Both the position numbers and the translations under genes were made by a program. The notes beneath the pieces were generated by a model. That model was not told the origin of the DNA. It was given only the letters and a program-made list of their open reading frames with translations, and did not search any database. A stretch of DNA of 64,000 nucleotides from assembly GCA_050246115.1 (NCBI GenBank), contig JBFWWP010000025.1, positions 25,059 through 89,058 on the forward strand, written 5' to 3'. The number at the start of each line of letters is the position of its first letter. Positions within the stretch are counted from its first letter, which is position 1. Source of the DNA: JBFWWP01 sp050246115 (GTDB taxonomy: Bacteria; Planctomycetota; UBA8108; UBA1146; JAJFFE01). Of the stretch, positions 34,515 to 42,317 are shown piece after piece.

Positions 34515-35047
34515 GCGCGAGGGTCCGGGTAGGAGTATTCGCAAAGCCTAGTTCTCGTCGGGGCTGCCATAACACCCTCCTCTCTCGCAGGCAGGATTGT
34601 AAGCGAGGGGGAGAATCAACGCACCCATCGCACCCAGCCGGTACGGGCGCTGCTGACTCGAAGACCCGGAAGCGGCGGGCGACCTCGGGCCTCCAACCCC
34701 CAAAGGATGAGCATCGACCCCGTCGGGAAGGCGGCATGGTGCGGCGCTCCCCGCGCAGGCTCGCGGTCGAGTCGCGATGCCGGCGCTTGACGAGGCGCCG
34801 ACACGGCGGTAATTTCCCCGACTAGCGCGACGAGTCCGACGCGCCACTTCCGTGGGTCCACCGCACCGGACCCCTCGAGGGAGCAAAGGGGAACTCGATT
34901 CCTCCGGATCGCGAGCGGTGTGACGAACCTCCTCGGACCTCGAGGCAGGCGGCGGGCACCGCGGTCGTGTGCACCTCGTCCCTCGGGGGCCGGGTCGCCA
35001 GGTGGTGCGGTCTGCGCGACGCGGCACTGCCGAGAGGCCGACGCAAC
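34515..35047. other. Intergenic region between GNAT-RibD fusion and BtrH-like gene
   Basis: 533 bp between divergent genes. A small hairpin CGGCGC/GCGCCG is at 34781-34800. Open frames are compositional. No convincing gene, attC-like site or mobile-element end was found. Confidence 0.4.
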
Positions 35048-36379
35048 ATGACCGACCAGAAAGCCTTCAAGCGCCGCGTCCGCGAGCGCATGACCAAGAC
35101 CGGCGAGTCCTACACCACCGCGCGCCGCCAGCTACTTCCCGCAGGATCCAACGAGATCGCGTCCATGGACGCTCGACGTGCGCGCGCTTTCCCGGGCCTG
35201 CTGCCCGGTTGTTCCCACTTCGGTGGAATCCACAGCGACACCGCGATCCTCTGCAACGCATTCAACCAAGCCGGAATCGTGTCGCCGCATGACGGCAAAC
35301 CCTTCAGCGAAGCGATGCTCTTTGGCCTCTGCGGAGGCATCGGCTTCATGTACTTCGTGTTCGAGTACAAAGGTCACCATCCGATTCTCTCCTTCGTGGC
35401 GCGCAACTGGTCCCTCCCCGATGAGTTCGCCGACGGCGCGCTCGATCGCACTGGCGTGAAGTCCACGCGCAAGACGTCCGGCACCGCCGCCCCCGCCAAG
35501 AAAGCGCTCGACCAGGTGCTCGCGAACGGACGGACGGCGATCTGCACCGTGGATCCCGTGCGCCTGCCCTACCTCGGCCTGCCGCAAGCGTATGCTGGCA
35601 ATGCCGCGGAACTCATCGGGGTCGTTGGCGTCGATGGCGATTCGGCGTGGATCGACGACCGCTGCTTCGAGCCCAGCGAGTTGAGCCTGGCTGAACTCGC
35701 GGCGGCCCGCGCGTCGTACAAGAAGGCGAAGCACCGCTTGGTCGCCATCGACGGTCAGGATCGTTCCTACGATCTCGCGGTGGGCATCACCGAGGCCCTC
35801 GACGCCACCGTTCGGTCGTTTCACGAGGCACGCTTCAAAGGCTACGCCAGCAACTTCGGCTTCGCCGGCCTCGAGAAGTGGCGCACGATGCTGGTCGACA
35901 CCAAAGACCCGAAGTCGTGGCGCAAAGTGTTTGCCACCCGCGAGCACGCGTTCATCGCTCTGCAGCGGACCTACGAGTGCATCCACTACCAGGTCACCCC
36001 GCCCGCCGGCGGACGCCCGCTGTATGCGGACTTCCTCGAAGAAGCGGCCGAGGTCACGGGCAAGAGCGCCCTCGCCGAGGCGGCAGACGCGCTGCGCAAG
36101 TCCGCTGTCTTGTGGGATGAGATCGGCGCGCTCGCGCTCCCCGACGACGACCCCACGCGCGCCCGCGCGCGTGAGATCATGGACTGCATCGACGACACCC
36201 TCCGCGAACAAGGCTCACGCGCGGGCAACACGGTCGCGACCCTGAGAGCCGAGCTCGAAGAGCTGCCGAAGTCGAGTCGCATCGAGCCCGCCGACGCATT
36301 CGCGGTGTTCGATGCGATGGCAGAGAGGGTCGCTGCGATCATCGAGATCGAGCGACGGGCGCTGGAGTTGTTGGCGTAG
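35048..36379 (+). CDS. BtrH N-terminal-domain / DUF4872-type protein
   Basis: 443 residues. A short N-terminal motif 'FKRRVRERMTKTGESYTTAR' is a module I recognise at the start of many unrelated actinobacterial and planctomycete proteins. The main body has 'HFGGIHSDTAILCNAFNQAG', 'FSEAMLFGLCGGIGFMYFVF' and a papain-like pattern (Cys in GLCGGIG) as in the BtrH N-terminal family, which in butirosin synthesis transfers an acyl side chain from a carrier protein. The C-terminal half is helical, DUF4872-like. No biosynthetic cluster surrounds it, so the acyl donor and acceptor are unknown. Confidence 0.7.
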   Translation: MTDQKAFKRRVRERMTKTGESYTTARRQLLPAGSNEIASMDARRARAFPGLLPGCSHFGGIHSDTAILCNAFNQAGIVSPHDGKPFSEAMLFGLCGGIGFMYFVFEYKGHHPILSFVARNWSLPDEFADGALDRTGVKSTRKTSGTAAPAKKALDQVLANGRTAICTVDPVRLPYLGLPQAYAGNAAELIGVVGVDGDSAWIDDRCFEPSELSLAELAAARASYKKAKHRLVAIDGQDRSYDLAVGITEALDATVRSFHEARFKGYASNFGFAGLEKWRTMLVDTKDPKSWRKVFATREHAFIALQRTYECIHYQVTPPAGGRPLYADFLEEAAEVTGKSALAEAADALRKSAVLWDEIGALALPDDDPTRARAREIMDCIDDTLREQGSRAGNTVATLRAELEELPKSSRIEPADAFAVFDAMAERVAAIIEIERRALELLA

Positions 36380-36849
36380 TCGCGATCACCGGGCCAAGCG
36401 GAGAAGCGCCGCGCCGGCGATCGCAAAACTTATGATGCGGGTTCGGGCGGTGGATCCGGGGTAGCCATGCTCATGCGTGACTGTCAGAATCGCGGCGCCG
36501 CCGGATGGAGATTGGCTGTGGGGCTTCCGAGTCGCCGGCTGGTTTCAGTTCGGTGGGCCTGGGATCCCGGAGCATCTTCGACGGTCCGCCACGGTTCCCA
36601 GGGTTTCGGTTCCTGAACGTGCCGCGAGTGATGTGGCCACCCACACCTAAGGAGTCGCCCAAGAATGACTTCACCCTCTGGCTCGTCGCTTCGGGCCATC
36701 TTCGACCGATCCGAGAACCTCGAAATCCTCACCGGAACTAAAGCTACGCCTCCGGTTCCGAGCTTTCCGGATCGGCCGAATCGGACCCAAATCGACGGCA
36801 AGATGTCGAAGTGATTCTTGGACGACTCCTAACCGAACGAAGGGCAGAC
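36380..36849. other. Intergenic region containing a MITE
   Basis: 470 bp between two plus-strand genes. Its right part is the 181-bp MITE (36650-36830). The remaining left part shows no gene or repeat that I recognise. Confidence 0.6.
36650..36830. mobile_element. Fold-back MITE, copy A (181 bp)
   Basis: Ends are a 23-bp terminal inverted repeat (AGGAGTCGCCCAAGAATGACTTC-type; 36650-36672 against 36808-36830, two mismatches). The homology continues inwards so that most of the element is an imperfect palindrome able to form one long hairpin. TAA directly flanks both sides if the outermost A/T pair is counted as target. It has no coding capacity. A second copy lies inverted at 62761-62940 with nine differences by hand alignment. 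It ends 20 bp before the start codon of the TPR lipoprotein. Confidence 0.85.
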
Positions 36850-38511
36850 ATGTTGGATCGAAGGGTATGCCGGCGCCTCTTCACGGCGGCTCTCGGATCG
36901 TGCTTGGCCAGTCTCGTCGGATGCGCGTCACTCGGTTCGCCAGCCGCGACGCCGCCGTGGTACCAAATCGGCGAAGTTCACCGCCGCGTCAGCACGGATT
37001 CGAGCGAGGCCCAGCTCTGGTTCGACCGCGGCCTCGCGTTGACCTACGGTTTCAATCACGAGGAAGCGATTCGCTGTTTCGAGCACGCCGCGGCTGCAGA
37101 TCCAGCCTGCGCGATGGCCTATTGGGGCAAGGCCTATGCCCTGGGCCCCCACTACAACAACCCGGTGTGTGAGCCGCTGGTCGCGACGGCGGCGGTCGCC
37201 GCGTTGGCACAAGCCCGCCAACACCTTGCTCGTTGCAGTGACGTGGAGCGCGACCTGATCGCGGCGCTGCTCTTCCGGTACGAAGGCGAAATCGGCGCGG
37301 ATCGCGCAGCGCTCGACTTAGCCTATGCGAACGCGATGCGCCAAGTGTTGCACTCTCACCCGGACGACGCGGACGTCGCAGCGCTCACCGGAGAGGCACT
37401 GCTCCAACTTCGTCCGTGGAAGCTGTGGAGCCCACAGGGTGAAGCGGCACCGGAGACACCGGAGATCGTGGCGCTACTCGAGGATTCTCTCGCTCGCTGG
37501 CCGAACCACCCAGCGCTTTGTCACCTGTACATCCACACGGTCGAAGCTTCCCCCAACCCGGAGCGTGCCCTCGCCGTGGCCGAGCGCCTCGAGAACTTGG
37601 TGCCTGGAGCCGGTCACCTCGTCCACATGCCCAGCCACATCTATACTTGGACCGGGCGCTACGCCGACGTGATTCGCGTCAACGAACAGGCCGTCGCGAT
37701 GGATCGCGCTTTCGTCGAGCACGCAGGCCGCCACAACTTCTTCACGTTCTACCGCCTCCACAACCTCCACTTCATCGCCTACGGCGCGATGTTCGATGGA
37801 CGACGCGAGCTCGCGATGTCCGCAGCACGGGAGGTCGTCGCCGAGATTCCGGCCGAACTACTCGTCGAGATGGCGGACTTCCTCGACATCTTCGTCGCCA
37901 CTCCGTACCACGTGATGGTTCGTTTCGGCATGTGGAACGAGATCCTCGCCGAACCCGAGCCGGCCCCAGAGCTGCTCGCGGCCCGAACCGTGTGGCACTA
38001 CGCGCGCGGAGTCGCGTTCGCCTCGCTCGGAAACGTCGCGGCCGCTGAAACCGAGTACCAGGCGTTCCTCCGCGCGCAAGCCGCTGTCCCCGCCACTCGC
38101 ATGCTGTTCCAGAACCCGGTATCGCTCGTTCTGCAAGTGGCGGAAGTGTTCCTCGCGGGCGAGATCGAGTATCGCCGCGGGAACTACGATCGCGCGTTCC
38201 AGCTTCTGCGCGAGGCCGTCGCCCGCGACGAGCGCATGAACTACGACGAACCGTGGGGGTGGATGGAACCGACGCGTCACGCACTCGGCGCGCTACTCAT
38301 CGAGCGTGGGCACCTCACGGAGGCTGAGACAGTCTACCGCGAGGACCTGGAGCGCTATCCCGAGAACGGCTGGTCGCTCCACGGACTCGCGGAGTGCCTG
38401 CGCCGTACCGGGCGCACCGCCGAGGCCGCGGCCATGCAGACCCGATTCGAGCGGGCGTGGGAGCGAGCGGATGTCGTCATTCCGGGATCTTGCTACTGCA
38501 GAACGATTTGA
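36850..38511 (+). CDS. TPR-repeat lipoprotein
   Basis: 553 residues from ATG 36850. Signal peptide with lipobox 'SLVGC' predicts lipidation at about Cys25. Sel1/TPR-like repeats start with 'EAQLWFDRGLALTYGFNHEE', 'AIRCFEHAAAADPACAMAYW' (a signature of a large family of TPR proteins in Bacteroidetes and planctomycetes) and return at the end ('HLTEAETVYREDLERYPENG'). The C terminus 'SCYCRT' is typical of that family. The middle has conserved His and Met-rich 'LVHMPSHIYTWTGRY' that could bind metal. Function unknown. The MITE ends just upstream and may contribute its promoter. Confidence 0.8.
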   Translation: MLDRRVCRRLFTAALGSCLASLVGCASLGSPAATPPWYQIGEVHRRVSTDSSEAQLWFDRGLALTYGFNHEEAIRCFEHAAAADPACAMAYWGKAYALGPHYNNPVCEPLVATAAVAALAQARQHLARCSDVERDLIAALLFRYEGEIGADRAALDLAYANAMRQVLHSHPDDADVAALTGEALLQLRPWKLWSPQGEAAPETPEIVALLEDSLARWPNHPALCHLYIHTVEASPNPERALAVAERLENLVPGAGHLVHMPSHIYTWTGRYADVIRVNEQAVAMDRAFVEHAGRHNFFTFYRLHNLHFIAYGAMFDGRRELAMSAAREVVAEIPAELLVEMADFLDIFVATPYHVMVRFGMWNEILAEPEPAPELLAARTVWHYARGVAFASLGNVAAAETEYQAFLRAQAAVPATRMLFQNPVSLVLQVAEVFLAGEIEYRRGNYDRAFQLLREAVARDERMNYDEPWGWMEPTRHALGALLIERGHLTEAETVYREDLERYPENGWSLHGLAECLRRTGRTAEAAAMQTRFERAWERADVVIPGSCYCRTI

Positions 38512-38670
38512 GGCGAGGTTCGTAGGTAGGCGGCTCCCACGCCGGCCCAACGGGAACGGACCGCAGACCGACCGCCAACGAGGTAGCGAACGCGAACACA
38601 TCCTTGAAGACGCTGGCTCCCAAGATCCGGTCACGGTACCGCAGGTGCAACCGCCACTCGGCGCATGCGC

Positions 38671-39054
38671 TCAGCCCTCGGGGGCGAACAGAGCCACGCA
38701 GTTGCCCTCGCTGTCCTCGAACTCGGCCACCCGCCCGTACCCCGGCACCGCCGTGAGCGGGTACAGTTCCCGCCCCCCCGCCGCGACCGCCCGGCCGAGC
38801 GCCGCCGCCACGTCGGCCACCCGGAAGTACACCCGCACGCCCTGGCGGCCGGGGACGTAGCTTTCGCCGCGGGCCAGCGCCCCGGACGCCCCACCGGCCG
38901 CGGGGTCGGCCGGGAACAGGGCCATGTCGTTGCCGTCGATGGCGACCCGCTCGAAGTCGCACCCGAACACCGCCCGGTAGAAGGCGACGGCACGGTCGAG
39001 GTCCACTACCGGCACCTCGAAGTAGCACACTGGGTTGACCGCTTTCGGCTCCAC
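38671..39054 (-). CDS. VOC (glyoxalase/bleomycin-resistance-like) protein, cassette gene
   Basis: 127 residues from GTG 39054, chosen because GGAGGG lies nine bases upstream and the domain starts at once ('NPVCYFEVPVVDLDRAVAFY'). A longer in-frame start at 39141 only adds translated attC sequence. The fold signatures are 'FYRAVFGCDFERV', 'VRVYFRVADVAAALGRAVAA' and 'EFEDSEGNCVALFAPEG', with the metal-site Glu of the last strand. VOC proteins include metal-dependent isomerases and drug-binding proteins; the substrate is unknown. It lies directly after an attC-like site, as the last recognisable gene in a minus-strand array. Confidence 0.88.
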   Translation of the reverse strand: MEPKAVNPVCYFEVPVVDLDRAVAFYRAVFGCDFERVAIDGNDMALFPADPAAGGASGALARGESYVPGRQGVRVYFRVADVAAALGRAVAAGGRELYPLTAVPGYGRVAEFEDSEGNCVALFAPEG

Positions 39055-39072
39055 GCTGCGATGCCCTCCGCC

Positions 39073-39133
39073 GCCCAACGCTCCGCCGGCCAGTGACGGC
39101 CCGAGGGCCGTCCGCTGCAGCGGCTGGTTGGGC
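39073..39133 (-). other. attC-like site 1
   Basis: 61 bp. Read on the minus strand it begins GCCCAAC (R'') and ends GTTGGGC (R'), perfect matches to RYYYAAC and GTTRRRY and fully complementary to each other. Inside are 'CTGCAGCGG' near R'' and a GACGGCCC/GGGCCGTC hairpin as variable terminal structure. It immediately precedes the VOC gene. Confidence 0.75.
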
Positions 39134-39341
39134 AATTCCATCCTTCATGCAGACCGATCGAGCGGCCTCACGGCGATGTTGTCGCGGTACCTACCGCCCG
39201 GACGTCGGTCTCCTCGAAAGTCACGAGGGCCTCTGACACTCCAGGCTCGGACGAAATCGAACCTACCGACGGAACCCAAGTCGAGGTGGTAGCGGTGGCG
39301 TCGGCTGAAACGCGCTGCCGCGCGTCCTCCTCCCTCGTTCG
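39134..39341 (-). other. Segment between two attC-like sites, no clear gene
   Basis: 208 bp. On the minus strand the attC-like site 2 is followed at once by GGGAGGAGG, a good ribosome-binding site, but no usual start codon follows at proper distance. An open frame through it ends 'GRYRDNIAVRPLDRSA', which may be a remnant of a cassette gene. Best described as an ORF-less or decayed cassette. Confidence 0.45.
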
Positions 39342-39400
39342 GCTCAACGCCTTGCCGATTCAGCGGCTTGCCGAAGGCGGGCCCGCTGCATCGGTTTGAT
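39342..39400 (-). other. attC-like site 2 (59 bp)
   Basis: On the minus strand R' is GTTGAGC (matches GTTRRRY). The L arms are CCGATGCAGCGG near R'' and CCGCTGAATCGG near R', complementary over 11 of 12 positions and arranged around one G, as expected of the extrahelical base of attC. R'' (ATCAAAC) has one deviation. Confidence 0.75.
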
Positions 39401-39536
39401 GAACGCAACCCGAACGCTCCGAGTCGACGACCGGGCAGCGAGTGTGCTCGTGCGCCCATCGCTGCGGTTCAGCGGCAGGCACGCAGCGGGCCGTCCAGTC
39501 CAACCAGTATGTCAGGCCAACCGCGTGGCGCCAATG

Positions 39537-40043
39537 CTACCGCTTCTTCCCCCCGACACCGGGCACTGCCGCGACTTGTTTCATCCATGCCGCGATCTGG
39601 CGGTCGTCGAGTTCGTCCACGGACTCGAGCTCCACACCCCGCGTCGACTTGCCCATCGCCACCGGCGTCACCGGGGGTACCGGATCGAGCGCCGCTCCGT
39701 TCACGAACATGAGCTTTATGTGGCCGGAGAATCCACCGCAGCAGAAGCACCAGCCGTCGCCGACCCCATAGTACGACATGCCCCACTTCACCGAACGCTG
39801 CAGGCCGGGAAGCGTCTTGGCTGCTAGAGCATCGATGCGCTCCGCGATGCCGCGCTGCGGCTGGGGCAAGCTGGCGATGTAGGCAAAGACCGGTTCGTCG
39901 CCTACTGCAGCCTTCGCGGGGCTTGCTTTGCCGGCCACCATGGACTCTGGCAACGTCATGCTAGCCTTGCTTCGTGCCGTCATGCGCTTGGCCGGTTTCC
40001 GGACTACGGGCTTGGAAGTCTTGTCCTTCTTGCGTGCGGGCAT
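39537..40043 (-). CDS. DUF1801 protein, cassette gene
   Basis: 168 residues. A basic N-terminal tail of about 45 residues ('ARKKDKTSKPVVRKPAKRMT') precedes a DUF1801 (YdhG-like) domain: 'VFAYIASLPQPQRGIAERID', 'VKWGMSYYGVGDGWCFCCGG' and 'HIKLMFVNGAALDPVPPV', where the domain's 'WG.P.Y' is seen as WGMSYY. The family has a CyaY/TBP-like fold; roles are uncertain. The gene is isolated between attC-like sites 2 and 3 on the minus strand, a frequent cassette gene type. Confidence 0.85.
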   Translation of the reverse strand: MPARKKDKTSKPVVRKPAKRMTARSKASMTLPESMVAGKASPAKAAVGDEPVFAYIASLPQPQRGIAERIDALAAKTLPGLQRSVKWGMSYYGVGDGWCFCCGGFSGHIKLMFVNGAALDPVPPVTPVAMGKSTRGVELESVDELDDRQIAAWMKQVAAVPGVGGKKR

Positions 40044-40090
40044 AGCAGTCTCCTGTGCCTGAAACTGTGGGCCTACTCACGTTTCTGTCC

Positions 40091-40152
40091 GCCGAACGCT
40101 CGGGTTCAGACGGCGGGCCGTGCAGCGGACCGTGCGCTGCAACCGGTTGCTT
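40091..40152 (-). other. attC-like site 3 (62 bp)
   Basis: On the minus strand R' is GTTCGGC (one deviation from GTTRRRY), and R'' is AAGCAAC. The L arms are CGGTTGCAG and CTGAACCCG, pairing around an unpaired G as in attC. Length matches its neighbours. R'/R'' pairing is poor, so the site may be decayed. Confidence 0.6.
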
Positions 40153-40259
40153 CAACACGCTCCAATCTGGAGCGGTTGACCCAACCCTGAGCCCTCACAG
40201 CGATCCGAGGTCTCGAGCTGCGAGCCGTTGACCGAGGGCAACGATCGACAGCTTCACCG

Positions 40260-41003
40260 TCATGTCGGGCAGCGCTCCGCTTTCCAGACGACCACGTCGA
40301 TCCGTCGAGCAAAGTGGAGGGTGATCGGGTCGCCCTCGATCGAAAGGCCGTGAGATGAGAGATAGGTGTTTTCAGCAATCTCGGCCTCCGCCTGTTGCAG
40401 CGGCCACGGAGCGTGGTGGACCTCGTTGCGCCAGATCACGCCGTCGGAGGACTGGGCGTATAGGCAATAACGCTCCGTGAGCCAGTGGTCGAGCGTGCCC
40501 TTCTTGCTCTCATATGCCGCGGACGTCGGTCGGTAGTGTGCTCGCAGGGATGGCAGTCCCTTGGGTCGAGCCGCGGTGTAGCGAATACCGTCACCGACGG
40601 CATCGACCACGATTCGCGCGTTGAAGTACGGCAGGTGAAAGAACCTTCTGGCTGCCCAAACGGCCAACGGGTTCGTAGCGTCCAGGCTCAGGAACCAAAC
40701 GCCCGCCTTCCCATCATGCTCGACATACAAGCGGACGTTCAACTCGGGGAAAGCGGAAACCCACGGTAGATCGGGCAGGGGCCGCCGCATGACCCCCGTC
40801 ATTCGAAACGGAACGAGGCCAACCCACGACGTGCCGTCAAACTCCTGCACGCGCAACGGCGCCGGTACGAGCGGCTGAAGGTCCGCTGCCTTGACCGGCC
40901 AGTGGGCAAACAGCAAGTCTCGCCAGCTCTGCCGCCAGGACCAGGGAGAGGTTGGCAACTTCCAGGGTCGGTGAGTCAGTCGATTGAGAGAGCTGTGTTT
41001 CAT
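40260..41003 (-). CDS. DUF2071 protein, cassette gene
   Basis: 247 residues from ATG 41003 (AGGCGG upstream). Clear DUF2071 (YqjF) motifs: 'SWRDLLFAHWPVKAADLQPL', 'VPAPLRVQEFDGTSWVGLVP', 'PFRMTGVMRRPLPDLPWVSA', 'FPELNVRLYVEHDGKAGVWF', 'SLDATNPLAVWAARRFFHLP'. The fold resembles acetoacetate decarboxylase; function unknown. The frame is open upstream to 41243 without a stop, so a longer 327-residue fusion is possible (see the small open frame at 41004-41243). Confidence 0.9.
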   Translation of the reverse strand: MKHSSLNRLTHRPWKLPTSPWSWRQSWRDLLFAHWPVKAADLQPLVPAPLRVQEFDGTSWVGLVPFRMTGVMRRPLPDLPWVSAFPELNVRLYVEHDGKAGVWFLSLDATNPLAVWAARRFFHLPYFNARIVVDAVGDGIRYTAARPKGLPSLRAHYRPTSAAYESKKGTLDHWLTERYCLYAQSSDGVIWRNEVHHAPWPLQQAEAEIAENTYLSSHGLSIEGDPITLHFARRIDVVVWKAERCPT

Positions 41004-41243
41004 TCCGCCTGCTCTACGCCCGCCTTTCAGCGGCGGCTCCGGATGCTTGCATGCGCCGCCATCGGCTGCAAGCCGATGTTCGCTCGACGCTTGGGGTTGA
41101 TCGAAAGAACGAGAAGCCCGACCGCGCGCAGCGACAAAAGGATCGACTGGTCTCGCGAGGAAGGCGTCGACTTCATCAAGCGGCACCATCATCCAGGCGA
41201 TGTCGGCAACGAAGTCGACGAACGAGAGGAACTCGGACATCAC
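41004..41243 (-). CDS. Small cassette open frame fused in frame to DUF2071 gene
   Basis: About 80 codons starting 4-8 bases after attC-like site 4 ('MSEFLSFVDFVADIAWMMVP'), reading without stop into the DUF2071 gene. Its second half translates a degenerate attC-like site (41011-41084; 'EPPLKGGRRAG'). The first 40 residues look protein-like (acidic, hydrophobic pattern), the rest is probably translated recombination site. It may be a small cassette gene whose stop codon is missing. No family recognised. Confidence 0.45.
41011..41084 (-). other. Degenerate attC-like site inside open frame
   Basis: On the minus strand it ends GTAGAGC (one change from GTTRRRY) seven bases before the DUF2071 ATG. 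L-like arms are GGCTTGCAGC and GCTGAAAGGC. It is longer (74 bp) and less regular than the other sites. Confidence 0.45.
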
Positions 41244-41247
41244 AGGA

Positions 41248-41306
41248 ACCTAACGCTCAGCGTCCGCGGCGGCGGGCGGCGCACCCGCTGCATGCTGCTA
41301 TTCGGC
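41248..41306 (-). other. attC-like site 4 (59 bp)
   Basis: On the minus strand R' is GTTAGGT, a perfect GTTRRRY, preceded by GACGCTGAGC, typical of L'. R'' is GCCGAAT with one deviation from RYYYAAC, followed by AGCAGCATGCAGCGG. The open frame ending at 41332 stops 25 bp before it. Confidence 0.7.
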
Positions 41307-42317
41307 GCCGCGTCTTCTCGTCGTCACACTGTCACACATCCTCGGCAGTCACGACCACCGCGAAGGGGACATCGATTGTCTCGAAGTGCTTCTGGCCGCA
41401 GCGCACTTTGTCCGCTTCCGTAATTGCGGGCAAGCGCCGGTCCCGGCCGGCCGGTGCGTCGAACTCGATGCATGGGATTGAGTGGTTGGCCCGTCGCTTC
41501 GTGGCGCATTCTCTTGCTGTCTGACACTGCTGTCTAGTCCCGCGCTGGAACGTAAGGGTGCGGGCAACACGGTGTCGAGTGGGCTGCGAATGCCGGGCCA
41601 GCGGCGCTCGAGGAGTGGGGTCCTGGCAAACTCGGGTGGCTGGGAACACCCACTGCCGGGGGCTAGTCGGTCGAGACTCCGCTGACCCTGCGGTCGAGGG
41701 CGGCGGGCAGTTCGACGTGACCGGCGCTGGCTGCGAGATCCCGCCGATGTTGGGCGGGCACGGCGTTCAAGTGGTTCTCGAGGATCGAAACGATGCCGGT
41801 GGGAAGCAGGGCACGGTGCTCTCGCGCGATGGGGTCTGCCGCGTTCTGAGCGAGTTGCAGCCCGAACTCGCGCGCCCCGCGGGCGCCCCGCGTCGGGCGC
41901 TCCGCCGCGCCGAGCACGCGCCCGGTCCGCGTCAGTCCCGCGTCCGGCGCCCGACCGGCCCCCCCCGCCTTTGGCCCTGAGACCAACACAGCCTGGGCCC
42001 GGCTCGTACCTGTCCGGCCTGTTCCGGCGTTTCTGGGGCTCCAGCGCGCGGGTTCGCGGGGATCCCACCGTTGTCTCTCCCGGGTTCGCCCGGTAAGTTC
42101 ATGGCATGGCTCTGGTCCCGGGAGGGGTGACGCGGAAGTCTCTCCCTCCCTGTGGCTTGTGAAATCACCCTTCGAGGAGGTTGCGCCTGGCGACGCGGAG
42201 GCCATCGGCCACCCGTCACAGAGCAGTTGGGGTGCGTTTTCGCACGCCTTCGCGGTCGCTCGCGCTCTGCCAGCGCCGCGCAGTGGGGTTTGTTGGCCCG
42301 AGGGAAGGGTTCATTCG
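41307..42317. other. One-kilobase region with only remnants
   Basis: Between attC-like site 4 and the first protease gene. It holds the gene remnant at 41332-41649 and an unrecognised minus-strand open frame (about 41663-41930, 'REFGLQLAQNAADPIAREHR') that may be another remnant. No integron integrase or attI is visible. Confidence 0.4.
41332..41649 (-). pseudogene. C-terminal gene remnant in cassette array
   Basis: An open frame whose last 50 or so codons look coding ('EFDAPAGRDRRLPAITEADK', 'VRCGQKHFETIDVPFAVVVT') and whose stop lies 25 bp before attC-like site 4, the expected position for a cassette gene end. The N-terminal part lacks coding character and no start is supported. Probably a truncated gene. 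Its family is not recognised. Confidence 0.35.

Noticed and set aside
38477..38670. Minus-strand open frame ending 'RLKSFCSSKIPE'
   Set aside because: It looks mildly protein-like but overlaps the end of the TPR lipoprotein gene, has no start and no family; possibly a remnant, not supported as a gene. I also looked here for an attC site after the VOC gene and found no GTTRRRY/RYYYAAC pair at suitable spacing.
39055..39141. N-terminal 'NQPLQRTALGPSLAG' extension of the VOC protein
   Set aside because: This is translated attC sequence; the VOC fold starts at GTG 39054 behind its own ribosome-binding site.
41663..42205. Minus-strand open frame upstream of the M12 protease gene
   Set aside because: Part of it ('LQLAQNAADPIAREHRALL') looks coding, but no domain, start or ribosome-binding site could be found; could be a decayed gene.
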